From contig NZ_FAOZ01000022.1 of NCBI RefSeq assembly GCF_001536285.1, forward strand, positions 78,358 through 142,357: 64,000 nt of DNA, read 5' to 3'. Within the stretch, counting starts at the first letter, position 1. Each line of letters begins with the position of its first letter. The notes beneath the pieces were generated by a model that was not told the origin of the DNA, made no database searches, and worked only from the letters and a program-made list of their open reading frames with translations. Of the stretch, positions 25,506 to 34,328 are shown piece after piece. The translations under genes and the position numbers were made by a program. This stretch comes from Parafrankia irregularis. GTDB lineage: Bacteria > Actinomycetota > Actinomycetes > Frankiales > Frankiaceae.

Positions 25506-25944
25506 CAGGCGCGGGCGGGACCGGCGCGCCTGTCGGACGCGGCCAGCGATCCAGCGGAGCGGTCAGCGGTCCAGCGGTCCAGCGTCAGCCGAACTGGTAG
25601 CGGATTGGCGGATGGCTAAGCCCGCCGGCCACGATGGACGCGACCTGCCGCGGCTCTCGACGTTCTCGATCGGCAGCGGCCGGCCGTCGATCGTGGCGTT
25701 GAGGATGAGCGAGGCGATGTCCTCGCCCAGGTGCTCGCGCCGGTCGTCGCGGGCAAGCTGAGCCGAGCGGGGCGACCGGCCACCGTCAGATGGCAGCCGC
25801 GTTCGTTCCTGGAGCGCGAACCTCGCCCGCACGACCCGACTGTCGATCTTGACCGGGCATCAGCGCCAGCACGCGGACCTCGCGGAATGTCGTCCCGGTA
25901 ATTATTCAGATGCGGAGAACCGGTACCCGCGCCACTGTTTCGGA
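25506..25944. other. Intergenic stretch before the ABC transporter
   Basis: This 439-bp stretch contains short direct repeats of GGTCCAGC around 25560-25580. A minus-strand open frame (25832-25563) with the segment DIASLILNATIDGRPLP could be a decayed gene but lacks a ribosome site. At the right edge CACTGT (25933-25938) ends 6 nt before ATG 25945, a leaderless-type -10 for the transporter. Confidence 0.4.
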
Positions 25945-27966
25945 ATGGCCGTCACGTCCACACCCCCGCCCGCCGGCGCGGTCGATTCGACGGGCGCGGC
26001 GGGCACCGTCCGTCCGTCGGCGTCGACGAACGGACCATCACCCACCGCGTCTCGTCGTCGCCATCCCGGGCTGCATTCGTTCTTCGCCCATATCCACGGT
26101 TATCGCTGGCGCGCGGCGGCGGTTCTGCTCGTGTTCGTTCTGTCGAACGCGCTGCTCGCCGTGGTACCGGCCGTTGTCGGCAGGTTTGTCGCGGCCCTTA
26201 CCGAGACGTCGGTCGACCACTCGACGGCGTTCGGCTGGGCCGCCGTGCTGATCGGCGCCAGCGTGGGCCACGACCTGCTCTACCGCGGCGGCGAGCTGCT
26301 GTGGGTTCGGCTGCTTCTCCCCCGCGGCTACGAGTCCGAGGACCTCGTCTTCACCAAGGTGATCAACCAGCCGTATCCCTACTTCGTCGGCACGTTCACC
26401 GGCAAGATCAGCAGCTACGTCACGACCCTCGGCCGGGAGTACCGCCAGTTCCTGGACGCGGTGTACTGGCAGTACTGCGAGGAGATCGTCCGGGTCCCGG
26501 TACTCGTCGCGATCATGTTCACCGTCAATCTCCCCACCGGCTGCGTTTTCGCCGGCGGCCTGCTGTTGATGATCTTCCTCGGCCGGGCGATGGTGGCGCA
26601 GGTGGCGGCCCGCGAGCGGACGTCCGCCGACACCTCCTCCGACCTCGAGGGCCACGTCATCGACGTCATCGCGAACTTCGTCGCGGTGAAGTCGTTCGGG
26701 CGGGAACGCGCCGAGCACCACGGGGTGCGCACCAGACGGCGCGGGGTGGCCCGGGCCGCGGCGTCCTCCTACCGGTGGAACCTCGTCTACTTCGCGTCGA
26801 TGAGTGTTGTGGTCCGGTATGTGCTCTGGCCGGCGACGGTGCTTTTCAACCTGCACCTGTACCTCGACGGCGAGCTGACCCTCGGCCAGTTCGCGACCTT
26901 CCTGGCCGCGCTGATGGCGTTCTCCGACTACATCTGGGCGACGGTGTGGATCGTCTCCCAGATGAACCTGCAGTTCGCCCGGGTCGAGGAGGCCTACCGA
27001 TATCTCTTCGGCGACCGCGACATCGTCCGCGAGCACCGCGAGGATCACGAGGACCCCGTCGGCCACGCCGGCCCCACCGGCCGCGCCGGCCGCGAAGACA
27101 AGGAAGACCTGGAAGACCACAAGCACCGGGAAGACCACGACGAGCCGCAGCGGCCGGCGGCGCCGGTCGCCACGTACACCCGCGTGCTGCGCCTCGACAA
27201 CCTGTGCTTCGCCTACCCGGACGACCCCGACCGGCCGGTCCTGCGGGGCATCACCCTCGATATCGCCCGCAACGAGAAGATCGGGGTGGTCGGCCAGAGC
27301 GGCAGCGGCAAGTCGACCCTGCTGAAGCTGCTGCTCGGCTACTACCCGCTGCCGACCGGCGCCCTGCTCCTGGACGGATCACCGATCGACGACCGCCAGC
27401 TCGCCCGGCTCATCTCCTACGTGCCGCAGGACGTCACCCTGTTCCACCGCTCGATCCGGGAGAACATCATCTACGGCACCGCCGCCACGGCGAGCCCCGA
27501 CGAGGTGGTGGCGGCGGCACGTCGGGCCCACGCCCACGAGTTCATCGTCGCCACCAGGGAGGGGTACGAGACCCTGGTGGGCGAACGGGGCATCCGGCTG
27601 TCCACCGGGCAGCGACAGCGCATCGCCCTGGCCCGGGCGTTCCTCAACCCGGCGCCGATCCTCGTGCTCGACGAGGCGACCAGCGCGCTGGACAGCGAGA
27701 GCGAGCGGCTCGTCCAGGACGCGCTGGAGGACCTGTGGGCCACCCGGACGGTGATCGCCATCGCCCATCGGCTGTCGACCCTGCTGACGATGGACCGGAT
27801 CGTGGTCCTGGACGGCGGGCGGATCGCGGAGCAGGGCACCCACGACGAGCTGCTCGCAGCCGGCGGGCTGTACAACCACCTGTGGTGCCGGCAGAGCGGC
27901 GGGCTGATCGGTTCTCTATCACCTACAGAACCAGTTAGGCAAAACCGACAAACAACCCACAAATGA
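25945..27966 (+). CDS. ABC exporter, fused membrane and ATPase domains
   Basis: The 673-residue protein is a half-transporter of ABCB/MsbA type. About six transmembrane helices (about residues 50-340) precede a nucleotide-binding domain with Walker A GQSGSGKST, Q-loop YVPQDVTLF, Walker B ILVLDEATSAL and H-loop IAHRLST. The signature is LSTGQ instead of LSGGQ, a tolerated variant. A charged linker with His/Glu/Asp-rich repeats (REHREDHEDP...KHREDHDEPQ) joins the domains and is unusual; it might bind metal. The substrate is unknown, and the protein would work as a homodimer unless a partner lies elsewhere. The stop codon's last base begins a strong terminator. Confidence 0.88.
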   Translation: MAVTSTPPPAGAVDSTGAAGTVRPSASTNGPSPTASRRRHPGLHSFFAHIHGYRWRAAAVLLVFVLSNALLAVVPAVVGRFVAALTETSVDHSTAFGWAAVLIGASVGHDLLYRGGELLWVRLLLPRGYESEDLVFTKVINQPYPYFVGTFTGKISSYVTTLGREYRQFLDAVYWQYCEEIVRVPVLVAIMFTVNLPTGCVFAGGLLLMIFLGRAMVAQVAARERTSADTSSDLEGHVIDVIANFVAVKSFGRERAEHHGVRTRRRGVARAAASSYRWNLVYFASMSVVVRYVLWPATVLFNLHLYLDGELTLGQFATFLAALMAFSDYIWATVWIVSQMNLQFARVEEAYRYLFGDRDIVREHREDHEDPVGHAGPTGRAGREDKEDLEDHKHREDHDEPQRPAAPVATYTRVLRLDNLCFAYPDDPDRPVLRGITLDIARNEKIGVVGQSGSGKSTLLKLLLGYYPLPTGALLLDGSPIDDRQLARLISYVPQDVTLFHRSIRENIIYGTAATASPDEVVAAARRAHAHEFIVATREGYETLVGERGIRLSTGQRQRIALARAFLNPAPILVLDEATSALDSESERLVQDALEDLWATRTVIAIAHRLSTLLTMDRIVVLDGGRIAEQGTHDELLAAGGLYNHLWCRQSGGLIGSLSPTEPVRQNRQTTHK

Positions 27967-28005
27967 AATCTCCCCTCAGAGAACTTTCTCTCTGAGGGGA
28001 GATTT
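27966..28005. terminator. Strong bidirectional terminator between ABC exporter and tRNA-fMet
   Basis: Seventeen-base arms AAATCTCCCCTCAGAGA (27966-27982) and TCTCTGAGGGGAGATTT (27989-28005) pair perfectly around a 6-nt loop. The T/A-rich stem ends give short U-tracts in both directions. It starts at the last base of the exporter stop codon and lies 7 nt past the tRNA 3' end on the other strand, so it serves both. Confidence 0.85.
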
Positions 28006-28012
28006 CGCTTTG

Positions 28013-28086
28013 TAGCGGGGGCAGGATTTGAACCTGCGACCTCTGGGTTATGAGCCCAGCGAGCTACCGAGCTGCTCCACCCCGCG
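28013..28086 (-). tRNA. Initiator tRNA-fMet (CAT anticodon)
   Basis: Read on the minus strand the sequence folds as a standard tRNA beginning CGCGGGGTGGAGCAGCTCGG. The anticodon stem-loop is CTGGG-CTCATAA-CCCAG and the T-arm GCAGG-TTCAAAT-CCTGC. Three consecutive G:C pairs next to the anticodon loop mark it as the initiator. The top of the acceptor stem is an unpaired C1:U72, also an initiator trait. The discriminator is A73. The CCA end is not encoded. An upstream promoter with a perfect TTGACA supports high expression. Confidence 0.95.
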
Positions 28087-28099
28087 TCGGTGTGTCTTT

Positions 28100-28130
28100 A
28101 CTATACAGGGACGCTGAGGCCGGATGTCAA
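28100..28130 (-). promoter_or_regulatory. Promoter of tRNA-fMet
   Basis: On the minus strand a perfect -35 TTGACA (28130-28125) is followed 19 nt later by TATAGT (28105-28100), or TGTATA at 17 nt. Transcription would start about 7 nt before the tRNA 5' end (28086). Confidence 0.7.
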
Positions 28131-28354
28131 ATCGGTGGCCCCACCAGTTTTTCCGCCTGCAGCAGAGGAGACTCGGCGCTCCGTGCTCCCCCTGTGTCCG
28201 TGCTCCCCCTGTGTCCGTGGGCCCCGGGCGGTCAGCCGCGGTCGCCGACCCGGACCGCAGCCGGACGGATCGTCGGCGTGACCACAACGGCGACGGGCTC
28301 CACCGACGTCGCCATGGCCACGGGGGCCACGGCGACCAAGGGACCGCGGCGGCT

Positions 28355-31300
28355 CTAGCCGGGCGAAGGTGAGGGCGACACCGCGGCTGGCGGCGACGAC
28401 GCGGCACCCGTGCCTGGCGGGGCGCTCGCTCCCGGCGTGGCTGCCCCGCCCGTCGCCCCCGCCGACGGTGCCGCCGTGGGCGGGGCCGACGTGGGCGGGG
28501 CGGTGGTTGACGGGGTCAGTGCCCGCAGCCGGTCGAGCGCGGCCTGCAGGTCCTGCTGGGCCTTGCCGTAGGCGGCGAAGTCCGGCGGGCTCTTCGCCAG
28601 CGCGTCCTCACCGGCCTGGTAGGCGCTTTCGGCGGCGGCGACGGCGCTCGCCAGATCACCGCCGCCGGGCGTGGTCGTCCCGGTTCCCGCCCCCGCCCCG
28701 GAACCCGTTCCGGACTCCCCGGTCGTCGGCGGCGCCGCCGAGGTGCCCGCGCCCGCAGCGGAGTCGCCGGCGCCGGCGCCGAAGAGGTCGTTCAGCGCGT
28801 CGGCGAGCGTCGAGCCGAAGCCGATGCCGTCGCCGAAGGCCGCCGCGACGCCCTGCAGGGTCGGGTAGCCGGTCGAGCCCCGGGCCTGCACGTAGTAGGG
28901 CTCCACGTACAGCAGGCCGTTCGCCACCGGCAGCGTCAGAAGGTTGCCCTCGATCGTCTGCGAGCCCTGGCCGCGCCAGAGGGTCAGCTTGCTGGCGACG
29001 TCGGCATTGGCCTCGATGGCGTCATGCACCTGCACCGGCCCGTTGATGGTGGCGCCCCGTGGTAGTTGCAGCAACGTGAACTGCCCGTAGTTGTCCGGGT
29101 CCATCGACACCGCCATATACGCGGCGAGCTTGGACGACCGGGCCGAGATCAACGGCGAGGTCAGGTTGTACGACGGCTCGGCCCGGCCGGGTAGCTGGCT
29201 GTAGACGTAGAACGGCGGCTGCGGTTTGCCGGTGTCGTCCGGGGACTTCGACACCTCCCAGAAGTCCTCCTGGGAGTAGAAGTCCCGCGCGTTGTCCACG
29301 TGGTAACTGCCGATCAGGTCCCGTTGGACCTTGAAGAGGTCCTCCGGGTAGCGCAGGTGCTCCTTCAGGGAGTCGGAGATCTGGCTCTTCGGGCGCACCG
29401 TGTCGGGGAAGGCCTTCATCCAGGTCCGCAGCACCGGGTCCTGCTCGTCCCAGGCGTACAGGGTGACCGTCCCGTTGTAGGCGTCCACCGTCGCCTTCAC
29501 CGAGTTCCGGATGTAGTTCACCTTGTTTTCCGGCTGCTGGGTGCGGTTGCGGCTCTGCGCCGTCACCGAGTCGGCCGTCACGTCGCCGAAGGTCACCCGG
29601 GCCGAGTAGGGGTAGGCGTCGGACGTCGTGTAGCCGTCGAGGATCCAGGTGACCCGCCCGTCGACGACCGCCGGGTAGGGGTCGCCGTCGAGGGTGAGCC
29701 AGGGTGCCACCTTGCTGACCCGGTCCCGCGGGTTGCGCTCGTAGAGGATGCGCGAGTCGCTGGTGATGTCGCTGGAGAGAACGATGTTCGGCTCCCCGAA
29801 GCGGAGCGCGAACAGCGCACGTCGGAAGCTCGAACCGATCGAGACGCCGCCGTCGCCGTCGTAGCTGGTCGTGAGCTGGGTGTCCCCCGGGCCCGGGCCG
29901 TCGATCTCCGCCTGGCGGGTGCCGACGATCGAGTACTCCGGCGACATCTCGCCGAAGTAGATCCGGCTCTCCTTGACGCCGAGGTCGCCCCTCTCCGGCA
30001 GGTCCGACTGGTTGAAGTCGGGGCGCCCGCCGTCGGCGGTGTTGGACGGCGCCGTGACGAAGCCCCGGCCATGCGTGTACGTCAGATGCTCGTTGATCCA
30101 GTTGCGCTGGTCGTCACTCAGACCGGCCTGGTTCAGCTCCCGGACCGAGACGACGTAGTCCTGAGTCTTGGGTTTCCCGTTCTCCGTCGTCGTGTAACGG
30201 TCGACGTCGAGCGTCTGCGGGAAGCCGTAGTAGCTGCGCATCTGCTGGAGCTGCTGGAACGTGGGCGACATCTTGCTCGGGTCCAGCAGCCGGATGTTCG
30301 GCACCGTTCCGGTGTCGGCGGCGATCTCCTTCGCCTTGGCGTCCGTACTGGCCGGATAGGAGACCGGTTCGACGTCCTGGATGCCGTAGGCGGATCTGGT
30401 CGCGCCGATGTTGCGGGTGATGTACGGCTCCTCGCGGGAGGCCTCGTTCGGCTTGACCTGGAACTGCTGCACGATCGCCGGGTAGATCCCGCCGATGACC
30501 ACCGAGGAGAGCACGAGGATGCCCGCGCCGAGCAGGGGAAGCGTCCAGCCCCGTTGGAAGATGTTGTAGATGAACAGCACGGCGCAGGCCAGCGAGATGA
30601 ACAGCAGGATCAGCTTCGCCGGCAGCACCGCGTGGACGTCGGTGTAGGACGCACCGGTGGCCACACCGCGGGACGAGAACACGAGGCCGAAACGGTCCAG
30701 GTAGTAGGCCCACGCCTTGAGCAGGGCGAGCAGCCCGAGCAGCACCGAGATGTGCGCCTTCGCCGCCGGGGCGACCCGGTCCCGGGGGGACTGCAGCCGA
30801 ATGCCGCCGAACAGGTAGTGCGTCAGTACGGCGACCAGCAGCGAAAGCAGCACCGCGGTGAGGAGGAACGCGAGCAGGAAACGCTGGAACGGATAGGTGA
30901 ACGTGTAGTAGCTGATGTCCCGGTGGAACTGCGCGTCGACCTCGCCGAACGGCTCGCGGTTGATCCACAGCAGCCAGGTTCGCCATCGGCTGGACGCGGA
31001 CAGCCCGGCGAGGAGGCCGAACACCGCCGAGACGGCCAGCAGAACGGGGAGCATGTACGGCTCGATCGCCACCCGGTAGCGCTCAAGGCTCTGCTGCTCG
31101 GCCGACAGGTCACTCGGCGGACGCAACCTGTAGGCGAGTACTATGTTCGTTCCCACGGCAATGGCCATCACCGCGCCGAAGAGCCCGAACAGAAGTATTC
31201 GCGTGAATACCACGGTCTTGAAGACGTTACTGAAGTCCACCGAACGGTAGAACAGAAGGTCGGTGTAGAGGCGGGTCGAAACACCGGCCACGATGATCAG

Positions 31301-31372
31301 GACCAGGACGACCAGTACCGGCACGAGCACACGCATCCGTGTCAGTGGCGGCCTGCGACTGGTTCCTGGCAC
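28355..31372 (-). CDS. UPF0182 family large membrane protein
   Basis: The 1005-residue protein matches the actinobacterial UPF0182 (COG1615) family. It has about seven N-terminal transmembrane helices within residues 1-310, starting VLVPVLVVLVLIIVAGVSTRLYTDLLFY. A large extracytoplasmic domain follows (for example TRNIGATRSAYGIQDVEP, NEHLTYTHGRGFV, FPDTVRP). The last about 130 residues are a Pro/Ala/Thr/Gly-rich linker. Function is unknown in the family. GTG 31372 has GGAGGAG upstream. It is divergent from the PPA1309 gene, and with the PDZ protease it keeps the mycobacterial Rv3193c-Rv3194c neighbourhood. Confidence 0.92.
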   Translation of the reverse strand: MPGTSRRPPLTRMRVLVPVLVVLVLIIVAGVSTRLYTDLLFYRSVDFSNVFKTVVFTRILLFGLFGAVMAIAVGTNIVLAYRLRPPSDLSAEQQSLERYRVAIEPYMLPVLLAVSAVFGLLAGLSASSRWRTWLLWINREPFGEVDAQFHRDISYYTFTYPFQRFLLAFLLTAVLLSLLVAVLTHYLFGGIRLQSPRDRVAPAAKAHISVLLGLLALLKAWAYYLDRFGLVFSSRGVATGASYTDVHAVLPAKLILLFISLACAVLFIYNIFQRGWTLPLLGAGILVLSSVVIGGIYPAIVQQFQVKPNEASREEPYITRNIGATRSAYGIQDVEPVSYPASTDAKAKEIAADTGTVPNIRLLDPSKMSPTFQQLQQMRSYYGFPQTLDVDRYTTTENGKPKTQDYVVSVRELNQAGLSDDQRNWINEHLTYTHGRGFVTAPSNTADGGRPDFNQSDLPERGDLGVKESRIYFGEMSPEYSIVGTRQAEIDGPGPGDTQLTTSYDGDGGVSIGSSFRRALFALRFGEPNIVLSSDITSDSRILYERNPRDRVSKVAPWLTLDGDPYPAVVDGRVTWILDGYTTSDAYPYSARVTFGDVTADSVTAQSRNRTQQPENKVNYIRNSVKATVDAYNGTVTLYAWDEQDPVLRTWMKAFPDTVRPKSQISDSLKEHLRYPEDLFKVQRDLIGSYHVDNARDFYSQEDFWEVSKSPDDTGKPQPPFYVYSQLPGRAEPSYNLTSPLISARSSKLAAYMAVSMDPDNYGQFTLLQLPRGATINGPVQVHDAIEANADVASKLTLWRGQGSQTIEGNLLTLPVANGLLYVEPYYVQARGSTGYPTLQGVAAAFGDGIGFGSTLADALNDLFGAGAGDSAAGAGTSAAPPTTGESGTGSGAGAGTGTTTPGGGDLASAVAAAESAYQAGEDALAKSPPDFAAYGKAQQDLQAALDRLRALTPSTTAPPTSAPPTAAPSAGATGGAATPGASAPPGTGAASSPPAAVSPSPSPG

Positions 31373-31462
31373 GAGCTCCTCCGTCCGTTCCTGGCACTGC
31401 TGCCCGGCCTACCAGGGCAACCTACGCCAGCCGTGTTCGGCTAGATCCGAGAGGATGGGTCG

Positions 31463-31969
31463 GTGACCACTCCGAGCATCACCGAGTTGACCTCCGTCGT
31501 CCTGGAGGTCGAACGACACGTCGCCGAGCTGGGGTGGGACCAGCCGAGCCAGGTCTACGCACTCGCGGACACTTCCGAGCTGCTCATGCGTGAACCTGGC
31601 CTGGCCCCCCATATCGGCGACGCTCCACCAGGTTCACTAACGCCGGTGGAGCAGGAACCGCTCCCCCAGGGGCGGCTTGACGAAGTCCTGGCTGGCATCG
31701 GCTGGCCGCCGGAGGTCCTCGGCTGCGTCCTCGTCACCGAGCTCGTCGTGCTGCCGCCGAGCGCGGAGGCCGAAGTTCCCTACGACGAGCGCGACATCGA
31801 GCACTGGGCCGCCAACCACCCGGAGCGCCAGGACGTCCGCCTCGCGGTCGGTGTCACCAGGGCGGGGATGCACGCCTCCTGCCTGCGGGTACGCGGGGAC
31901 GACGAGCTGGTCATCGACCCCGATCTGGCCGACAACCTCGTCGACGGGCTGCTGGACACCTTCCGGTAG
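31463..31969 (+). CDS. PPA1309 family protein
   Basis: The 168-residue soluble protein starts TPSITELTSVVLEVERHVAELGWDQP and contains PQGRLDEVLAGIGWPPEVLGCVLVTELVVLPP. It ends ELVIDPDLADNLVDGLLDTFR, all typical of the actinobacterial PPA1309 family. No function is known. GTG 31463 is preceded by GAGAGG. Its fixed position between UPF0182 and the PDZ/Lon-like protease suggests a shared envelope-related role, which is inference only. Confidence 0.88.
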   Translation: MTTPSITELTSVVLEVERHVAELGWDQPSQVYALADTSELLMREPGLAPHIGDAPPGSLTPVEQEPLPQGRLDEVLAGIGWPPEVLGCVLVTELVVLPPSAEAEVPYDERDIEHWAANHPERQDVRLAVGVTRAGMHASCLRVRGDDELVIDPDLADNLVDGLLDTFR

Positions 31970-32120
31970 ACGACGCGCGCGGGGGCGCGGCCGGACGGGG
32001 CGGCAGGGCGGGTGCGCGCGGCGTTCCCGCCCATCTGCCTGCTCCTCGCGCCCGCCCGCCAGCCTGCCCTCGGCCACTCGGCCGCCCGGCCACTCGTTTC
32101 CCGTCCGCCCGGCTTCTCGC

Positions 32121-33170
32121 CTACCGCTCGGCCGGGCAGGAGGCCACCGCGGTCGAGTCGGGGTCCTTCTGCAGGGTCTTCAGCGCGTCGAGCGCGTCGG
32201 ACAGGCTTGCCACCTGGACGAGCCGCAGGTCCGGCTTCATCCGGACCGCGTCCACACAGTTCTCCTTCGGCACCAGGAAGACGGAGGCTCCTGCCTGCTC
32301 GGCACCGAGGATCTTCTGCTGGATGCCGCCGATGGCGCCGACCTCACCGGTGCTCTCGATGGTGCCGGTACCCGCGATCGTCTTCCCGCCGGTCAGCTCG
32401 CCCGGCGTGAGCAGGTCCACGATGCCGAGGGCGAACATCAGGCCCGCGCTGGGACCGCCGATGTCGGAGATCCGGATGCGCACCGTGAACGGGTAGGAGA
32501 GCTTCAGGTTCGTCGTCACCCCGATCATCGGGCGCCTGGCGTCGTCGGTGGCGGGCCTCGTCGTGATCTTCGTGGTCTCCGTCCGGCCGTCCCGGCGGTA
32601 GGTCACCTCGACGACGTCGCCAGGCTTGCTCCGGCCGACCAGCGCCTTCAGGCTCTCCTGGTCGGTGACCTTCTCTCCACCGACAGCGGTGATGACGTCT
32701 CCGGAACGCAGCAGGCCGGAGGCCGGCGAGCCGGACGGCACGTCGTTCACCACGACCTCCCGCCCGGTCGGCTTGATGCCGAGCTCGCTGAGCGCCGCCG
32801 CGGTGGCCTGGTCCTGGGAGTCGAGCATCGCCTGGGTGTTCTCCTGGCGGATCTCCTCCTGGCTGGTACCCGGCGGGCGCACCAGTTCGCTCGGAACGAC
32901 CGCGCGGTCGGAGGAGACCCAGTCCTGCAACGCTCCCAGCAGGTTGAGGCGGGGGGTCTCCTCGACGGTCGTCAGGTCGAGGCTCCCCGAGGTCGGGTAG
33001 GTCTCCCGGCCATCGATCTCGATCAGCGGAGCGCCGTCGACCTTGCCGAGCGTGTCCGTCACCGGCCCCGGCGCGAAGGTCACGTACGGGACCGGCAACC
33101 ACAGGCCGACCACCGCGAGGATCAGCGTCAGCACCGACGCAACGAAGAGTGTCTGCGTGCGGCGGCCCAT
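32121..33170 (-). CDS. Membrane-anchored PDZ and Lon-like serine protease (YlbL family)
   Basis: The 349-residue protein has an N-terminal transmembrane anchor (LFVASVLTLILAVVGLWLPVPYVTFAPGP). A PDZ domain (about 130-205, with VVVNDVPSGSPASGLLRSGDVITAVGG) and a C-terminal Lon-type protease domain follow. The catalytic dyad is visible as the serine in GGPSAGLMFALG and the lysine in GGIQQKILGAEQAG. It probably processes or degrades proteins at the outer face of the membrane. On the minus strand TAGACT (33182-33177) ends 6 nt before ATG 33170, so its mRNA is probably leaderless. Confidence 0.9.
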   Translation of the reverse strand: MGRRTQTLFVASVLTLILAVVGLWLPVPYVTFAPGPVTDTLGKVDGAPLIEIDGRETYPTSGSLDLTTVEETPRLNLLGALQDWVSSDRAVVPSELVRPPGTSQEEIRQENTQAMLDSQDQATAAALSELGIKPTGREVVVNDVPSGSPASGLLRSGDVITAVGGEKVTDQESLKALVGRSKPGDVVEVTYRRDGRTETTKITTRPATDDARRPMIGVTTNLKLSYPFTVRIRISDIGGPSAGLMFALGIVDLLTPGELTGGKTIAGTGTIESTGEVGAIGGIQQKILGAEQAGASVFLVPKENCVDAVRMKPDLRLVQVASLSDALDALKTLQKDPDSTAVASCPAER

Positions 33171-33323
33171 TCCCGCAGTCTACGTAGATCGCCGGCACCG
33201 GTTCGAAATCCGGTCTCCGACCGCCGGGCCGCGCCCACGAGACCACCGTTCCCGCGGCCCGGCCAGCCGTACCCGCAGGCAGGCCCCTACCCCGGCCGGT
33301 GGGGACACCCGCGGAGACGGCAA

Positions 33324-33361
33324 GGGGCGGTCACCCCCGCAAACACGGGGGTGACCGCCCC
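33324..33361. terminator. Long perfect hairpin downstream of the small membrane gene
   Basis: Sixteen-base arms GGGGCGGTCACCCCCG and CGGGGGTGACCGCCCC enclose the loop CAAACA. It lies 38 bp past the stop of the minus-strand gene at 33399 and upstream of the PDZ gene, so it insulates the two. No long T-run. Confidence 0.65.
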
Positions 33362-33398
33362 TCAACCAGGACGCGCAGAGCCGGCAACCTGCCCGAGC

Positions 33399-33695
33399 TC
33401 AGGCAGTTCCTCCTGTTTCACCCTCGGCGACGGCCCCGACAGCCTCGACCGGGCCACGATCCGCGGGACGCGCGGCGGGGACCGGAACCGTGACAGGCAG
33501 AGTGGTCACCGAGGACGACCCAGAGGTGGTGGAGATCTCGCGGGCAGCGGGGATGGGACGGGCGAGGGCCGCCAGGCTGCGGCGGTAGCCCTCGATGGTG
33601 ATCATGGCTTCGGAGGTGCGATCAGGTCGGCTGCGCAGCGTGAACCAGGCCAGAGCCAGGAGCACCGCGACTGGTGGGATCAGCAAGAACCACAT
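33399..33695 (-). CDS. Small single-pass membrane protein
   Basis: The 98-residue protein opens with one hydrophobic helix (MWFLLIPPVAVLLALAWFTL). A basic stop-transfer segment (RSRPDRTSEAM), a helix ITIEGYRRSLAALAR and a disordered Pro/Val/Ala-rich tail follow. The start fits a signal-anchor. I do not know a family name; similar small proteins accompany moaE and the PDZ protease gene in actinobacteria. The following hairpin supports its being a separate transcript. Confidence 0.65.
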   Translation of the reverse strand: MWFLLIPPVAVLLALAWFTLRSRPDRTSEAMITIEGYRRSLAALARPIPAAREISTTSGSSSVTTLPVTVPVPAARPADRGPVEAVGAVAEGETGGTA

Positions 33696-33754
33696 GGCGG
33701 CCTCGACGTCGAGACGGGGAAGGTAGATGACCTACATCTATCCTAGGTGCCCAC

Positions 33755-34246
33755 TCAGCAGGCGCCCACCCATTCGGACGAGCCATCCGCGAATCCCTGC
33801 CGCTTCCAGATCGGCACCTGTTCCTTCACATCGTCGATGAGGCGCCGGCAGGCGCTGAGGGCCTCAGCCCGGTGCGCGGCGCCCGCCGCGACGACGACGG
33901 CGATGTCCCCGATCTCGAGGCGACCCGTCCGGTGCAGCACCGCGATCGCCCGAACTCCGAGGTCAGCGCCCACTTCGGCGGCGACCCGAGCGAGCTCCCG
34001 GGCCGCGGTGGGATGTGCGCTGTACTCCAGGTCGCCCACCGAGCGGCCATGGTCGTGATCTCGCACCGTGCCGATGAACAGCCCGATTCCGCCGACCTCC
34101 GGCAGCCGCACCGCGGCGAGACATTCATCCACAGACAGTGGGTTTTCCCGCATCTCGGCGAGAACCACGACGCCGGATGACGCACCGTCGACAACGGGAA
34201 CTGGATCCGAGAAGGTAACATCCACCCCCCGACGGTAACGTCCCAC
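33755..34246 (-). CDS. moaE: Molybdopterin synthase catalytic subunit MoaE
   Basis: MoaE transfers sulfur from MoaD thiocarboxylate to precursor Z. The 163-residue protein contains GGIGLFIGTVRDHDHGRSVGDLEYSAHP, the segment RTGRLEIGDIAVVVAAGAAHRAEAL, and the active-site lysine region IDDVKEQVPIWKRQ. GTG 34246 has GGAG upstream; GTG 34225 is an alternative. MoaD is not adjacent, but MoeZ (59125), which activates such sulfur carriers, is in the window. Confidence 0.92.
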   Translation of the reverse strand: MGRYRRGVDVTFSDPVPVVDGASSGVVVLAEMRENPLSVDECLAAVRLPEVGGIGLFIGTVRDHDHGRSVGDLEYSAHPTAARELARVAAEVGADLGVRAIAVLHRTGRLEIGDIAVVVAAGAAHRAEALSACRRLIDDVKEQVPIWKRQGFADGSSEWVGAC

Positions 34247-34280
34247 CGGCTCCGTTTCACCGGGCGGCGGGAAAACGCAC

Positions 34281-34328
34281 TACCGTGGGTTCATGTCCCC
34301 ACGGAACGTCCACGGGTCCCCGCGATGA
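34281..34328 (+). promoter_or_regulatory. Leaderless promoter with an 11-codon upstream ORF
   Basis: TACCGT (34281-34286) ends 6 nt before ATG 34293. That ATG opens an 11-residue peptide, MSPRNVHGSPR. Its TGA (34326-34328) overlaps the ATG of the metalloprotease (34325) as ATGA. The peptide could deliver ribosomes to the gene by termination-reinitiation, since the metalloprotease has no ribosome site of its own. Confidence 0.55.

Noticed and set aside
25563..25832. Minus-strand frame as a real gene
   Set aside because: No ribosome site and no recognisable domain; the segment DIASLILNATIDGRPLP could be a remnant but I cannot support it.
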